DNA of 18,013 nt from Treponema sp. (GTDB lineage: Bacteria > Spirochaetota > Spirochaetia > Treponematales > Rectinemataceae): positions 1-18,013 of the forward strand of contig JAAYWE010000020.1 of the NCBI GenBank assembly GCA_012516755.1, in the 5' to 3' direction. The notes below the pieces were generated by a model. That model saw only the letters and a list, made by a program, of their open reading frames with translations, did no database searches and was not told the origin of the DNA. The position numbers were made by a program, and so were the translations under genes. Of the stretch, positions 1-7,083 are shown piece after piece. Numbering within the stretch: the first letter of the stretch is position 1; every line of letters starts with the position of its first letter.

Positions 1-124
1 AAAACCTTCCTCTATCCCCTTCCCTATTTCCATATTTCATAGATCCCTCGCAGCACCTCAGCCAGCTTAGCCTCAATACCGCTTGTCTTACGCCCCAAAA
101 ACTTAACCTAAAGAGCGCTCGATG

Positions 125-153
125 AAACTACCAAATCTATCGATAGTTGTCAA
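125..153 (-). promoter_or_regulatory. Weak candidate promoter with palindromic spacer
   Basis: On the minus strand a perfect TTGACA (153-148) is followed after 17 nt by TAGTTT (130-125), a poor -10. The spacer contains the perfect 10-bp palindrome CTATCGATAG (137-146), which could be an operator. It would drive a gene starting near position 40 and leaving the window. The -10 is weak, so this is tentative. Confidence 0.25.
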
Positions 154-243
154 GTGCTCCAAAAGCTATCTCTATCTTATTTTTCGCTTTCTCGCCATTA
201 CGCTCGTGGCATGAAGCTCCATTATTATTATAACGATTTTGAG

Positions 244-273
244 CAAAAAAGTCTCTATACTCTATAGCAGACT
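244..273 (-). terminator. Intrinsic terminator of the CDF gene
   Basis: On the minus strand AGTCT, a bulged G and CTATA (273-263) pair with TATAG and AGACT (259-250) around a GAG loop. This makes a 10-bp stem with one bulge, running directly into a T6 tract (250-245). It lies about 80 nt past the CDF stop codon. The stem is AU-rich but long, and the T-run is immediate. Confidence 0.72.
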
Positions 274-350
274 AATGCTTAGACAGCATTTCTTCCATTA
301 TTAGACATTCAAGGAAACTGTGAAAAGCCTGGACCATTTGCCATAGCTCT

Positions 351-1220
351 TCAAGCTTCTTTTACCGGCTCGATATGCACGGTCGTATCTGCTCTGAGTT
401 CATTTCTTAGTCTCTGCTCAAGCCTTGTAGAAAGCGCATGTGCATCTTCTATATCGGTTTTCTTATCGAGCCTTGCATGCAGAGTTATCTCTAAATGATC
501 TCCGTATCTATGGATGTGTATATGATGAATATCCTTAAGTTCCGGGCTGGCCTCACTTGCAATTCTCTTGATTCTCTTAGTCAAATCATCGCTAGTCTTC
601 TCACCCATAAGAGAATCAGAAGCAGTGTGAGCGATTTCATAAGCTGCATAGAGAACCAGGGCTGATACACCTATGCCCAAGACCCCATCAATCCACCATA
701 GATATTTCCCTAGCACTGCTCCGATAACAATGATCAAAGAGGCGATTGCATCGCTCCTATGATGCCAGCCATCGGCGAGGAGAGATTGGCTATTTGTTTT
801 CTTTCCAGCCCAAATCGAGAATCTCGCAAGCCCTTCCTTAATTACAACAGAGACCGCAAACACCACAAGACCTAAGGTACTAAAATTCGCGCTTTTTCGG
901 ACTATCAACTGCTGAATTGAATCTCTAAGAAAGTTCAGGCCAACAACTGCTAAAAGAGTAGCAATTATTATAGTAGCAATGAGTTCAGCTCTTCCATGGC
1001 CAAAAGGATGCTTTTCGTCTTCAGGACGGCTGGAGAACCAAAAACCAAATATCACTACTATGGAGGTAAGAGTATCCGATAGAGTATGCCATGCATCAGC
1101 CGTCATGGCTACGCTAGACGAAGCCGTGCCAACCCATATCTTGAGCCCAAAAAGCATTGTATTGATGATTATTGATGCTATTCCCTCGGTATAACCGAGC
1201 TTCTTTGATGATTCCTGCAT
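351..1220 (-). CDS. Cation diffusion facilitator metal exporter
   Basis: Inner-membrane divalent metal cation/proton antiporter of the CDF family, 289 aa. The start is the ATG at 1220: GGAGG lies 6 nt upstream and the family's N-terminus begins here. A longer reading frame with an ATG at 1397 would translate the structured leader and is rejected. Transport-site motifs are His45/Asp49 in the segment AWHTLSD (TM2) and His153/Asp157 in GWHHRSD (TM5), the HxxxD/HxxxD pattern. The family signature DEKHPFGHGRAE follows TM2 (68-79). Residues from about 205 form the cytoplasmic ferredoxin-like domain, with a histidine-rich strand (DIHHIHIHRYGDH) suitable for metal sensing. It is monocistronic, with its own promoter, a candidate NiCo riboswitch and a terminator. 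The leader suggests Co2+/Ni2+ export; sequence motifs alone would equally fit Zn2+. Confidence 0.93.
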   Translation of the reverse strand: MQESSKKLGYTEGIASIIINTMLFGLKIWVGTASSSVAMTADAWHTLSDTLTSIVVIFGFWFSSRPEDEKHPFGHGRAELIATIIIATLLAVVGLNFLRDSIQQLIVRKSANFSTLGLVVFAVSVVIKEGLARFSIWAGKKTNSQSLLADGWHHRSDAIASLIIVIGAVLGKYLWWIDGVLGIGVSALVLYAAYEIAHTASDSLMGEKTSDDLTKRIKRIASEASPELKDIHHIHIHRYGDHLEITLHARLDKKTDIEDAHALSTRLEQRLRNELRADTTVHIEPVKEA

Positions 1221-1239
1221 GTAGAACCTCCAAAATTGA

Positions 1240-1350
1240 AAGACATCTGCTATATCGTTTTCGCATATCCGCAGATATTTCCATTGGTCCCGCAGGAATA
1301 ATGTCCCGCTGCGCAAAAGCCCGGTCAACTCTTTTCGACAAGAGAAACCT
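1240..1350 (-). ncRNA. Candidate NiCo (czcD-type) cobalt/nickel riboswitch
   Basis: The CDF leader, read on the minus strand, carries the repeated core typical of the NiCo class. GCAGCGGGAC (1312-1303) is followed by CTGCGGGACC (1295-1286) and a degenerate third copy, CTGCGGATAT (1274-1265). TTGACCGG (1328-1321) precedes them in the first-junction position. ATCTGC (1276-1271) can pair with GCAGAT (1250-1245), and a T-rich stretch follows (to about 1232). That hairpin would consume the third repeat, so it is a plausible terminator-like expression platform. NiCo riboswitches are known to sit before czcD-type CDF exporters and to turn them on with Co2+ or Ni2+. I assigned the class from remembered consensus; the third repeat is imperfect and helix P1 is not resolved. 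Confidence 0.7.
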
Positions 1351-1368
1351 GATCCATCTATCATTGCA

Positions 1369-1397
1369 TGTATATGCCACCGGTCTATCCAGGTCAA
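1369..1397 (-). promoter_or_regulatory. Promoter of the CDF transcript
   Basis: TTGACC (1397-1392), a 17-nt spacer and TATACA (1374-1369) on the minus strand give a good sigma70-type match. Initiation near 1362 would make a leader of about 140 nt covering the whole candidate riboswitch, which supports both calls. Confidence 0.6.
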
Positions 1398-1456
1398 GTA
1401 GCAAAATGCATATAGGATTCAAAGAGTCTATAACTACTACAGGCTGGCTATCTGGC

Positions 1457-2269
1457 TTATCCCTTTACCGCACCCATTGTTAGGCCTTGGACAACATACT
1501 TCTGGAAAATCATGGTCAGAATAATTGCAGGAGCCATAATTGCCACTGCGGCGGCCATTACTGCACCCCAATCGACTTCCGCATAGGAGACAAAATTGTA
1601 TATTGCAAGTGGCAGTGTTTTCGTCCTTTCCATGCTCAAAACCTGGGCAAACATAAAATTGTTCCAGGAGAATATAAAGGAGAGTGTTATAGAAGTTACG
1701 ATTCCTGGAGCCGCTATAGGCAGAACAATTGCAAGAAATGCTCGTTGCCTGGTTGCTCCATCCACCATCGCCGATTCTTCGATCTCAAGCGGTATTGTTT
1801 CAAAATAGCTCTCCATGATCCAGACGATAATCGGAAGAGTTATCAACATATGCGAAAGGATGAGAGCAACATAGCTGTCCATGAGCCTTAATCTCGAGAA
1901 GATTATATACCAGGGCATCAAGAAAGATATTCCCGGCATGAGGCGCGCTATAAGAATAAAGATCGAAAGCTTTTTCTGACCAAACCTGGCAATTGAGAAT
2001 GCGGCTGGCAATCCCATAAGAAGAGAAAAGAATACCGAGGAAATCCCTATAATTGACGAATTGACGAAGTATTTAAGAAAATTCTGTTCGCTAAAAACCC
2101 GTTTGTAATTTTGCAATGTCGGACTGAATATCAACTTTGGCGGCCATGCCACGATGTCTACCTGAGTCTTGAATGAAGAAGAGAGCATCCATACAAAAGG
2201 AAAAAGCAGCGGAACAACAATCGCAATGATTAGAATAAAAAATAATATCTTTCTTATATATCTTTTCAT
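1457..2269 (-). CDS. Sugar ABC transporter permease, MalG type
   Basis: Second inner-membrane permease of a carbohydrate-uptake (CUT1) ABC importer, 270 aa, with about six membrane segments starting at residues 8-30. The cytoplasmic EAA loop that docks the ATPase is clear: EESAMVDGA (164-172) followed by the conserved LP and G of the loop. The ATG at 2269 is chosen because GAGG lies 6 nt upstream and MKRYIRK is a typical cytoplasmic start; an ATG 17 codons upstream would overlap the preceding gene and lacks such a site. Its start lies 19 nt after the stop of the MalF-type gene, so the two are co-transcribed and should form a heterodimer. The strong similarity of layout to MalG/UgpE-type permeases gives the class but not the sugar. 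Confidence 0.92.
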   Translation of the reverse strand: MKRYIRKILFFILIIAIVVPLLFPFVWMLSSSFKTQVDIVAWPPKLIFSPTLQNYKRVFSEQNFLKYFVNSSIIGISSVFFSLLMGLPAAFSIARFGQKKLSIFILIARLMPGISFLMPWYIIFSRLRLMDSYVALILSHMLITLPIIVWIMESYFETIPLEIEESAMVDGATRQRAFLAIVLPIAAPGIVTSITLSFIFSWNNFMFAQVLSMERTKTLPLAIYNFVSYAEVDWGAVMAAAVAIMAPAIILTMIFQKYVVQGLTMGAVKG

Positions 2270-2288
2270 CCAAAACCTCGTTCTATCA

Positions 2289-3179
2289 TTACAGTTCCAA
2301 AGATTTCCGCATTCTAACAATCAAGAGGCTCATAGCAAGCACCAATAAGAAGAGAATTATTAACACTACTGAAGCTTGTCCCATTCGAAAATACTCAAAA
2401 CTATACTTGAACGCCATGATATTGAGCGTCTCAGAAGCATAGCCCGGCCCTCCACCTGTCATAGCATAGATGATATCGAAAGTCTTTAGCGCATCGATTG
2501 TGCGCAAAATAATGGCTGTCAAAAGAGTGGGCATAACCATAGGCAGAGTTATGTGCCAAAATATCTGCCATTCCGTGGCTCCATCGACTCGTGCTGATTC
2601 ATAAGGCTCATTAGACAAGCTTGCTAGCCCCGAGAGCATGATAAGAGATATCATCGGTGTCCATTGCCAGATATCGACCAACGCCAGAGATGGAATAACC
2701 GTTGAGGCAGATCCTGTCCATGCCAGCTTCGGCAAGCCCAGCTGAGTAAGCATGAAGTTCATAAGCCCTATGGTTGGATCATAAAAGAGGTTCCATGCAA
2801 TACCAATAGCAACAGGAGTACTGACGAGAGGCAGAAGCATGATTAGCTTTGTAAAACCTTTTGCCTTGAATTCGCGGTTTAGAATGAGAGCAATCACCAT
2901 GCCAAACACCGTCTCGATGGAGACAGCCAGAGCCGTAAAGGAAAAAGTCCTGCCAAGAGCCTTGATAAATCGCGGCTCTTGCAGGACTCTTTTATAGGAG
3001 CTCAAAAAAACAAAGGAGAGTGGCATCCCCGAGGTGAGATTCCAGTTCGTAAAACTCATAAAAAACGTGTAGAGTACGGGAAACAGCATCATTACTATGA
3101 TGAAAACCACAGCGGGAAGCGGGAAGATTATATGTAGATTCTTCTCGATGAAGCTTCCTCTATTTCGCTTAGAAACCAT
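2289..3179 (-). CDS. Sugar ABC transporter permease, MalF/UgpA type
   Basis: First permease of the CUT1 importer, 296 aa, about six membrane segments: one at about residues 16-42, then the five-segment permease core from about 75. The EAA loop YESARVDGA (193-201), followed by the FWHITLP stretch, is the ATPase contact site. The late GGGPGYASETL segment is typical of MalF/UgpA-like permeases. GAGGTG lies 9 nt before the ATG. The gene sits between the binding protein and the MalG-type permease, 62 nt after the former; that gap holds an 8-bp stem-loop. No MalK-type ATPase gene follows, so the pair probably uses an ATPase encoded elsewhere. Confidence 0.93.
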   Translation of the reverse strand: MVSKRNRGSFIEKNLHIIFPLPAVVFIIVMMLFPVLYTFFMSFTNWNLTSGMPLSFVFLSSYKRVLQEPRFIKALGRTFSFTALAVSIETVFGMVIALILNREFKAKGFTKLIMLLPLVSTPVAIGIAWNLFYDPTIGLMNFMLTQLGLPKLAWTGSASTVIPSLALVDIWQWTPMISLIMLSGLASLSNEPYESARVDGATEWQIFWHITLPMVMPTLLTAIILRTIDALKTFDIIYAMTGGGPGYASETLNIMAFKYSFEYFRMGQASVVLIILFLLVLAMSLLIVRMRKSLEL

Positions 3180-3215
3180 GATCTATTTCACCTCGGGGAC
3201 TAAAATAATAGCTCT

Positions 3216-3235
3216 ATCAGAAAACAGTTTCTGAT
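3216..3235 (-). other. Stem-loop between binding-protein and permease genes
   Basis: ATCAGAAA (3216-3223) and TTTCTGAT (3228-3235) form a perfect 8-bp stem with a 4-nt loop, 6 nt past the stop of the binding-protein gene. No T-run follows on the minus strand, so it is not a standard terminator. The position fits a processing or 3'-protecting hairpin that keeps binding-protein mRNA more abundant than permease mRNA, as in other binding-protein-dependent importers. That role is inferred. Confidence 0.6.
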
Positions 3236-3241
3236 CGCTCG

Positions 3242-4492
3242 TCAATACACACCATATTCTCCGGTGTCTTCCAGGAGAGCATTTACTGCGGCAGCTTTTT
3301 CTTTTGCCAGTGCTTCGAGCTTGGGCGATGTGCCGGCCGTGTTGATCGATTCGATCACGACTTCTCCTATTAGATCACGAGCTTCGCCCACCGCACTCAT
3401 ATAGGGGCGATCATACGGAATACCGTATTTCGCAGCATATTCTTGTGTAGCTATAAGGCTGGGATGGATCTTGGCTCGAACCTCTGCATCCTTCCACACA
3501 GAACCGCGAGCCATGGTTATGTTAGCTAGCATGCCACGTTTTGCGAGATCCTTGCTTGTCGCCCACTTGATGAAGTCTTTGGCCAACTCTTTGTTTTTTG
3601 ACTGCTTGGCGATACTCATACCCCAGGAAACCACAATGAAGGGTGTGTTGCCTTTCGGTCCTGCTGGAAAGTTGGCTATGCCTACATTCTCCGCGGGTAC
3701 TTGGCTTTTAGAGGGATCTACGATCTGGCCATAGAAGACAGAAGCGTCTGTCCACATTGCAATTTTTCCAGCCTGGAAAAGTGGCATGATATTTTCCCAG
3801 GACATATTGGTTACACCGGCCGGCCCATAATTGGCCAGCATTCTCCCATAGAAACGGATAGCCTCCAGGGCTTCCTTGCTGTCGAAAACTGCTTTGCCTT
3901 TGTCCAGATACGCTCCGCCATAGTTGTACACATAGCTCGAGAGTTGGGTCACTGCGGCAGCACCTTTCCCTCTCGATGCAAAACCTACGATATCTCCAGA
4001 ATGTAGCTTTTTCGCCGCCGCCTCCAGTTCGGCAAAGTTTGTTGGAACTGTAATGCCGGCTTTCTTGAGTAGATCTATGCGATAGTAAAGCACTTCCCAC
4101 TCGGTGACCAGAGGAACTATGTAAGCTTTGTTACCAAAAGAAGCTACATCCATCGCATTTTTCGGATAATCGGAGAAATCATATCCGGTTATTGGCTCAT
4201 ACCAGCCATTCTTATAGAACATCTTTCCTTCTTGTAGAGGTCTCGTCATAAAGACATCCACAGTGGAAGACCTGGTCGCGAATTCCGTTGTCAGTTTTGT
4301 TGTGAGCTGACTCTCTTGAAGGCTTTCAACATTGACCTTTACTCCTGTTGCTTTCTCATATTCCGGAATGGCCGATTTAAGCAGATCGCCATAGGGGTGG
4401 TTTGCCAGCAAGACTCGGATCTCCTTTTGTTGAGCGCTTACAGCAAATAGAGCAAGCAGAGCCACCAAGACAAGCATGAGTTTTCTTTTCAT
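3242..4492 (-). CDS. Extracellular solute-binding protein of the sugar ABC importer
   Basis: Periplasmic substrate receptor of the importer (family 1 / MalE-like fold), 416 aa from the chosen start. The N-terminus has a basic start, a hydrophobic core LMLVLVALLALFAV and a signal-peptidase I-type end SAQQ. There is no lipobox cysteine, so the protein should be free periplasmic rather than a lipoprotein. The mature chain opens with EIRVLLANHPYGDLLKSAIPEYEKATGVKV, the usual first strand and helix, and contains typical hinge and ligand-lobe segments such as VEVLYYR-like EWEVLYYRIDLLKKAG. AGGAGG lies 5 nt before the ATG at 4492 and only 2 nt before an adjacent ATG at 4495; I prefer 4492, and the difference is one residue. 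First gene of the operon, divergent from the RpiR regulator. The ligand is not predictable. Confidence 0.93.
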   Translation of the reverse strand: MKRKLMLVLVALLALFAVSAQQKEIRVLLANHPYGDLLKSAIPEYEKATGVKVNVESLQESQLTTKLTTEFATRSSTVDVFMTRPLQEGKMFYKNGWYEPITGYDFSDYPKNAMDVASFGNKAYIVPLVTEWEVLYYRIDLLKKAGITVPTNFAELEAAAKKLHSGDIVGFASRGKGAAAVTQLSSYVYNYGGAYLDKGKAVFDSKEALEAIRFYGRMLANYGPAGVTNMSWENIMPLFQAGKIAMWTDASVFYGQIVDPSKSQVPAENVGIANFPAGPKGNTPFIVVSWGMSIAKQSKNKELAKDFIKWATSKDLAKRGMLANITMARGSVWKDAEVRAKIHPSLIATQEYAAKYGIPYDRPYMSAVGEARDLIGEVVIESINTAGTSPKLEALAKEKAAAVNALLEDTGEYGVY

Positions 4493-4531
4493 CATGACCT
4501 CCTAAATAGAAATGTGTTGCAATTCGATAAT

Positions 4532-4573
4532 AATCCGCCCTCCAGTCTGAGCTTGTTTCAGGCCAGGCGGATT
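4532..4573 (-). promoter_or_regulatory. Leader stem-loop or operator of the ABC operon
   Basis: AATCCGCC (4532-4539) and GGCGGATT (4566-4573) are a perfect 8-bp inverted repeat with 26 nt between the arms, inside which CTGA/TCAG can pair again. From the promoter below, the transcript would start near 4577, so this hairpin begins within the first few nucleotides of the mRNA, where it could stabilise it. The same dyad could instead be a DNA operator. Confidence 0.5.
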
Positions 4574-4584
4574 TGACAACTTTA

Positions 4585-4614
4585 ATACTAAGAGCCAAAA
4601 GAGCATTTTGTCAA
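4585..4614 (-). promoter_or_regulatory. Promoter of the sugar ABC operon
   Basis: On the minus strand a perfect -35 TTGACA (4614-4609), an 18-nt spacer and a -10 TAGTAT (4590-4585). The predicted start is near 4577, giving a leader of about 85 nt. TTGTCAA (4608-4614) and TTGACAA (4573-4579) form a dyad that brackets the promoter from the -35 box to the start site, and a further TTGTCA lies at 4653-4658. These are candidate binding sites for the divergent RpiR regulator. Confidence 0.6.
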
Positions 4615-4682
4615 CACATGAAGGTAATTTTTTTTCAAGTGAATGAAAATTTTTGTCAGTCCTCTGTACTTATCCGAGAATC

Positions 4683-4691
4683 TAATATAAG
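4683..4691 (+). promoter_or_regulatory. Possible -10 region of the rpiR operon
   Basis: TAATATAAG (4683-4691) about 25-30 nt before the regulator start offers -10 hexamers (TAATAT or TATAAG), but no good -35 lies 16-18 nt upstream. The regulator also lacks a strong ribosome-binding site, which suggests low expression or activator dependence. Confidence 0.25.
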
Positions 4692-4715
4692 ATAGGGAAA
4701 CTTGATGGTATTTCT

Positions 4716-5567
4716 ATGGAAAGATCCGCTGCGCCGAGCTGTTTATATCTGATCCACTCGCTCCCGAACTCACTGAGCGAGCGAGATAGACGCATAGCAG
4801 ATTATATTCTGAATGATCCAGCCAAAGCAGTGCATCTCAGCATCGAGGAGTTAGCGGAAGCTGCCCAGGTTTCGGTCTCTACACTGGTACGCTTCGTAAA
4901 AAAGCTAGGTTTTAGAGGCTATCAGCAATTCAGAATAGCTTTGGCTTCTGAAGCTCTGGCACCAGAGGCAAGAATTTACGAAACCATAGTCGATAGCGGA
5001 GAAGATCCGGTTCGCTTGGCTTTCAGCTCAGCCTCGAAGGCGCTCGAAATCACTTCATCTATGATAGACAGCCAGGATTTGTATAAATTGGCTTCGCGAA
5101 TCATCGAAGCCAACTGTGTCTACCTTTTTGGATTAGGTGGATCTTTGATAGTTGCAAAAGATGCATTGCATAAGCTTGTTCGCACAGGAATCCGCTGCAT
5201 AGGTGCCGAGGATTATCATATGCAGCTCATGATAGCTTCACAGATGAACCAACAGGATACAGCCATCATAGTATCCCATACCGGGGCTAATAAGGACGCC
5301 ATCGGACTTGCCGAGACGATCAAGACGACGGGGGCTTTTCTATGCGTGATTACCACTTATCCACGGTCCGCTCTATCCAGGATGGCTGATATGCGCTTCA
5401 TATCGGCCTCTTCGGGGTCTCAAGCCATATCGGAAGCCTTTTCTGCCAGAATCGCGCAGCTCGCGCTAATCGATTCGCTCTATATCGCAATAATGAAGCA
5501 GTTGGGAGAAGAAGGCATAAAGAATGTGGAAAAAATGCGCGCTACCATCGCAAAGCGTCGTATCTGA
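4716..5567 (+). CDS. RpiR-family transcriptional regulator with SIS domain
   Basis: DNA-binding regulator that senses a phosphosugar, 283 aa, normal family length. An N-terminal helix-turn-helix (about residues 20-75) shows the family pattern LSERDRRIADYIL, then SIEELAEAAQVSVSTLVRFVKKLGFRGYQQF. The C-terminal SIS sugar-phosphate-binding domain (about 125-255) has GLGGS (139-143) and SHTGANKD (187-194), the residues that hold the phosphate. The start at 4716 fits the family N-terminus, although only a weak GATGG lies upstream. It heads the catabolic operon, 16 nt before gnd, and is divergent from the importer, so it probably controls both from the region 4493-4715. The effector is likely a phosphorylated intermediate such as 6-phosphogluconate or KDPG (inference). 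Confidence 0.92.
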   Translation: MERSAAPSCLYLIHSLPNSLSERDRRIADYILNDPAKAVHLSIEELAEAAQVSVSTLVRFVKKLGFRGYQQFRIALASEALAPEARIYETIVDSGEDPVRLAFSSASKALEITSSMIDSQDLYKLASRIIEANCVYLFGLGGSLIVAKDALHKLVRTGIRCIGAEDYHMQLMIASQMNQQDTAIIVSHTGANKDAIGLAETIKTTGAFLCVITTYPRSALSRMADMRFISASSGSQAISEAFSARIAQLALIDSLYIAIMKQLGEEGIKNVEKMRATIAKRRI

Positions 5568-5583
5568 TCATAGAGGAGGATTT

Positions 5584-7035
5584 ATGAAAGCCGACATAGG
5601 ATTGATTGGACTAGCGGTGATGGGCGAAAACCTTGTACTGAATATGGAAAGCCACGAGTTCACTGTAGCAGTCTACAACCGAACAGTTGAAAAAGTGGAT
5701 TCTTTCTTAAAGGAAAGAGGAGCGGGAAAGCGAATTCTTGGCGCCCATTCTCCAAAAGAGCTCGTAGAAATGCTTAAGAAACCAAGAATTGTTATGCTAA
5801 TGATACGAGCTGGCACGGCTGTCGATGAGATGATCGCACAGTTGATACCCTTCCTGGAGCCTGGTGATATCATCGTGGATGGAGGAAACTCAAATTATGA
5901 GGATACGATGAGGCGCTTTTCCGAGCTTGAATCAAAAGGCTTCTTATTTGTGGGTACCGGAATCTCTGGAGGTGAAGAGGGAGCTCTTACCGGCCCTTCG
6001 ATCATGCCGGGAGGTTCCGAAGCAGCATGGCCTCATGTTAAGCCAATTTTCCAGGCGATTGCAGCAAAAGTGGATAACCAAAGCCCTTGTTGTGAATGGG
6101 TTGGACCAAGCGGATCTGGGCACTTCGTCAAAATGGTCCATAATGGTATCGAATATGGAGACATGCAGCTCATATCTGAGGTCTACCAAATTATGCGAGA
6201 TAGACTAAGCATGAGTCCCGATGAAATGGCGATGGTCTTCGACGAATGGAACAAAGGAGAGCTCGATAGTTATCTAACTTCTATTACAAGCGATATTCTT
6301 CGATATAAAGATGAAGATGGGACCCCTCTAATAGAAAAGATACTCGATGCGGCAGGACAAAAGGGAACGGGAAAGTGGGCGGGAATCAACGCTCTCAATT
6401 TTGCTGTACCGCTTACTTTGATCGTCGAAGCCGTATTTGCCCGCTGTATCTCTGCTATGAAGGATGAGCGACTTAGAGCGGTAAAAGTACTGGGAAGACC
6501 GACCGGTACAGAATACTCAGGCTCACATGAAAAAGCCTTAAAGGACTTGGGTGCAGCGCTATATGCGGCGAAAATCATCTCATATGCTCAGGGCTTTATG
6601 CTGATGCGTGAGGCTTCGACAGTATATGATTGGAAACTAAATTATGGCTCAATTGCTCTTATGTGGAGAGGTGGTTGCATCATACGTTCGCGATTCCTTG
6701 GTAGAATAAAAGAAGCCTTCGATGTAGATCCGGGGCTGAGCAATCTAGTGTTTGCTCCTTTCTTTGCCGAACGGCTTCTCAAGAATGAAAAGGCCATAAG
6801 AAATGTGGTAACAGAGGCTGTGGCTGGAGGAATACCGGTACCAGCTCTATCTTCTGCCCTCGCTTGGTTCGACGCGCTTAGAACCGAGAGACTGCCCGCA
6901 AATCTAATTCAAGCACAACGAGATTATTTCGGTGCACACACTTATGAGCGAATAGACAAACCTCGCGGTCAGTTCTTTCATACAAATTGGACGGGTCATG
7001 GAGGTTCTACATCTGCGAGCACATATATAGTCTGA
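5584..7035 (+). CDS. gnd: 6-phosphogluconate dehydrogenase (decarboxylating)
   Basis: Cytosolic enzyme converting 6-phosphogluconate and NADP+ to ribulose 5-phosphate, CO2 and NADPH. 483 aa, full length. The Rossmann motif GLAVMG is at 9-14, and NRT at 32-34 is the NADP-selecting segment. VDGGNSNYEDT is at 98-108 and SGGEEGA at 128-134. The catalytic lysine Lys183, Asn187 and Glu190 lie in HFVKMVHNGIEYGD. ALMWRGGCIIRS and the C-terminal AQRDYFGAHTYER also match, so the protein looks active. The start at 5584 has GGAGGA 3-8 nt upstream; an upstream ATG at 5524 lies inside rpiR and is rejected. Placement in a sugar operon rather than beside zwf suggests it serves gluconate-type catabolism here. 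Confidence 0.97.
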   Translation: MKADIGLIGLAVMGENLVLNMESHEFTVAVYNRTVEKVDSFLKERGAGKRILGAHSPKELVEMLKKPRIVMLMIRAGTAVDEMIAQLIPFLEPGDIIVDGGNSNYEDTMRRFSELESKGFLFVGTGISGGEEGALTGPSIMPGGSEAAWPHVKPIFQAIAAKVDNQSPCCEWVGPSGSGHFVKMVHNGIEYGDMQLISEVYQIMRDRLSMSPDEMAMVFDEWNKGELDSYLTSITSDILRYKDEDGTPLIEKILDAAGQKGTGKWAGINALNFAVPLTLIVEAVFARCISAMKDERLRAVKVLGRPTGTEYSGSHEKALKDLGAALYAAKIISYAQGFMLMREASTVYDWKLNYGSIALMWRGGCIIRSRFLGRIKEAFDVDPGLSNLVFAPFFAERLLKNEKAIRNVVTEAVAGGIPVPALSSALAWFDALRTERLPANLIQAQRDYFGAHTYERIDKPRGQFFHTNWTGHGGSTSASTYIV

Positions 7036-7083
7036 TATTCGCGTATTTACGACATAATTATTCAATATGAGGAGATTGAAAGC

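Larger units (their letters stand above)
1..350. other. Gene-poor stretch downstream of the CDF gene
   Basis: I see no convincing protein or RNA gene here. The stretch holds the terminator of the CDF gene (244-273), a weak minus-strand promoter candidate (125-153) with a 10-bp palindrome in its spacer, and a possible ribosome-binding site plus ATG on the minus strand at 40-38 that would read off the window edge after 13 codons. Positions 1-40 are strongly C/T-rich on the plus strand. Confidence 0.5.

Noticed and set aside
7..95. Short minus-strand frame reading IEAKLAEVLRGIYEIWK then stop
   Set aside because: It looks protein-like but is only about 27 codons between stops with no ATG. It could be a gene remnant; there is not enough to call a pseudogene.
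1114..1422. 102-codon minus-strand frame across the CDF promoter and leader
   Set aside because: It overlaps the well-supported CDF start, promoter and riboswitch in another frame and shows no domain or ribosome-binding logic.
3242..4492. Binding protein as a lipoprotein
   Set aside because: There is no cysteine at or near the cleavage site; the signal peptide ends SAQQ.
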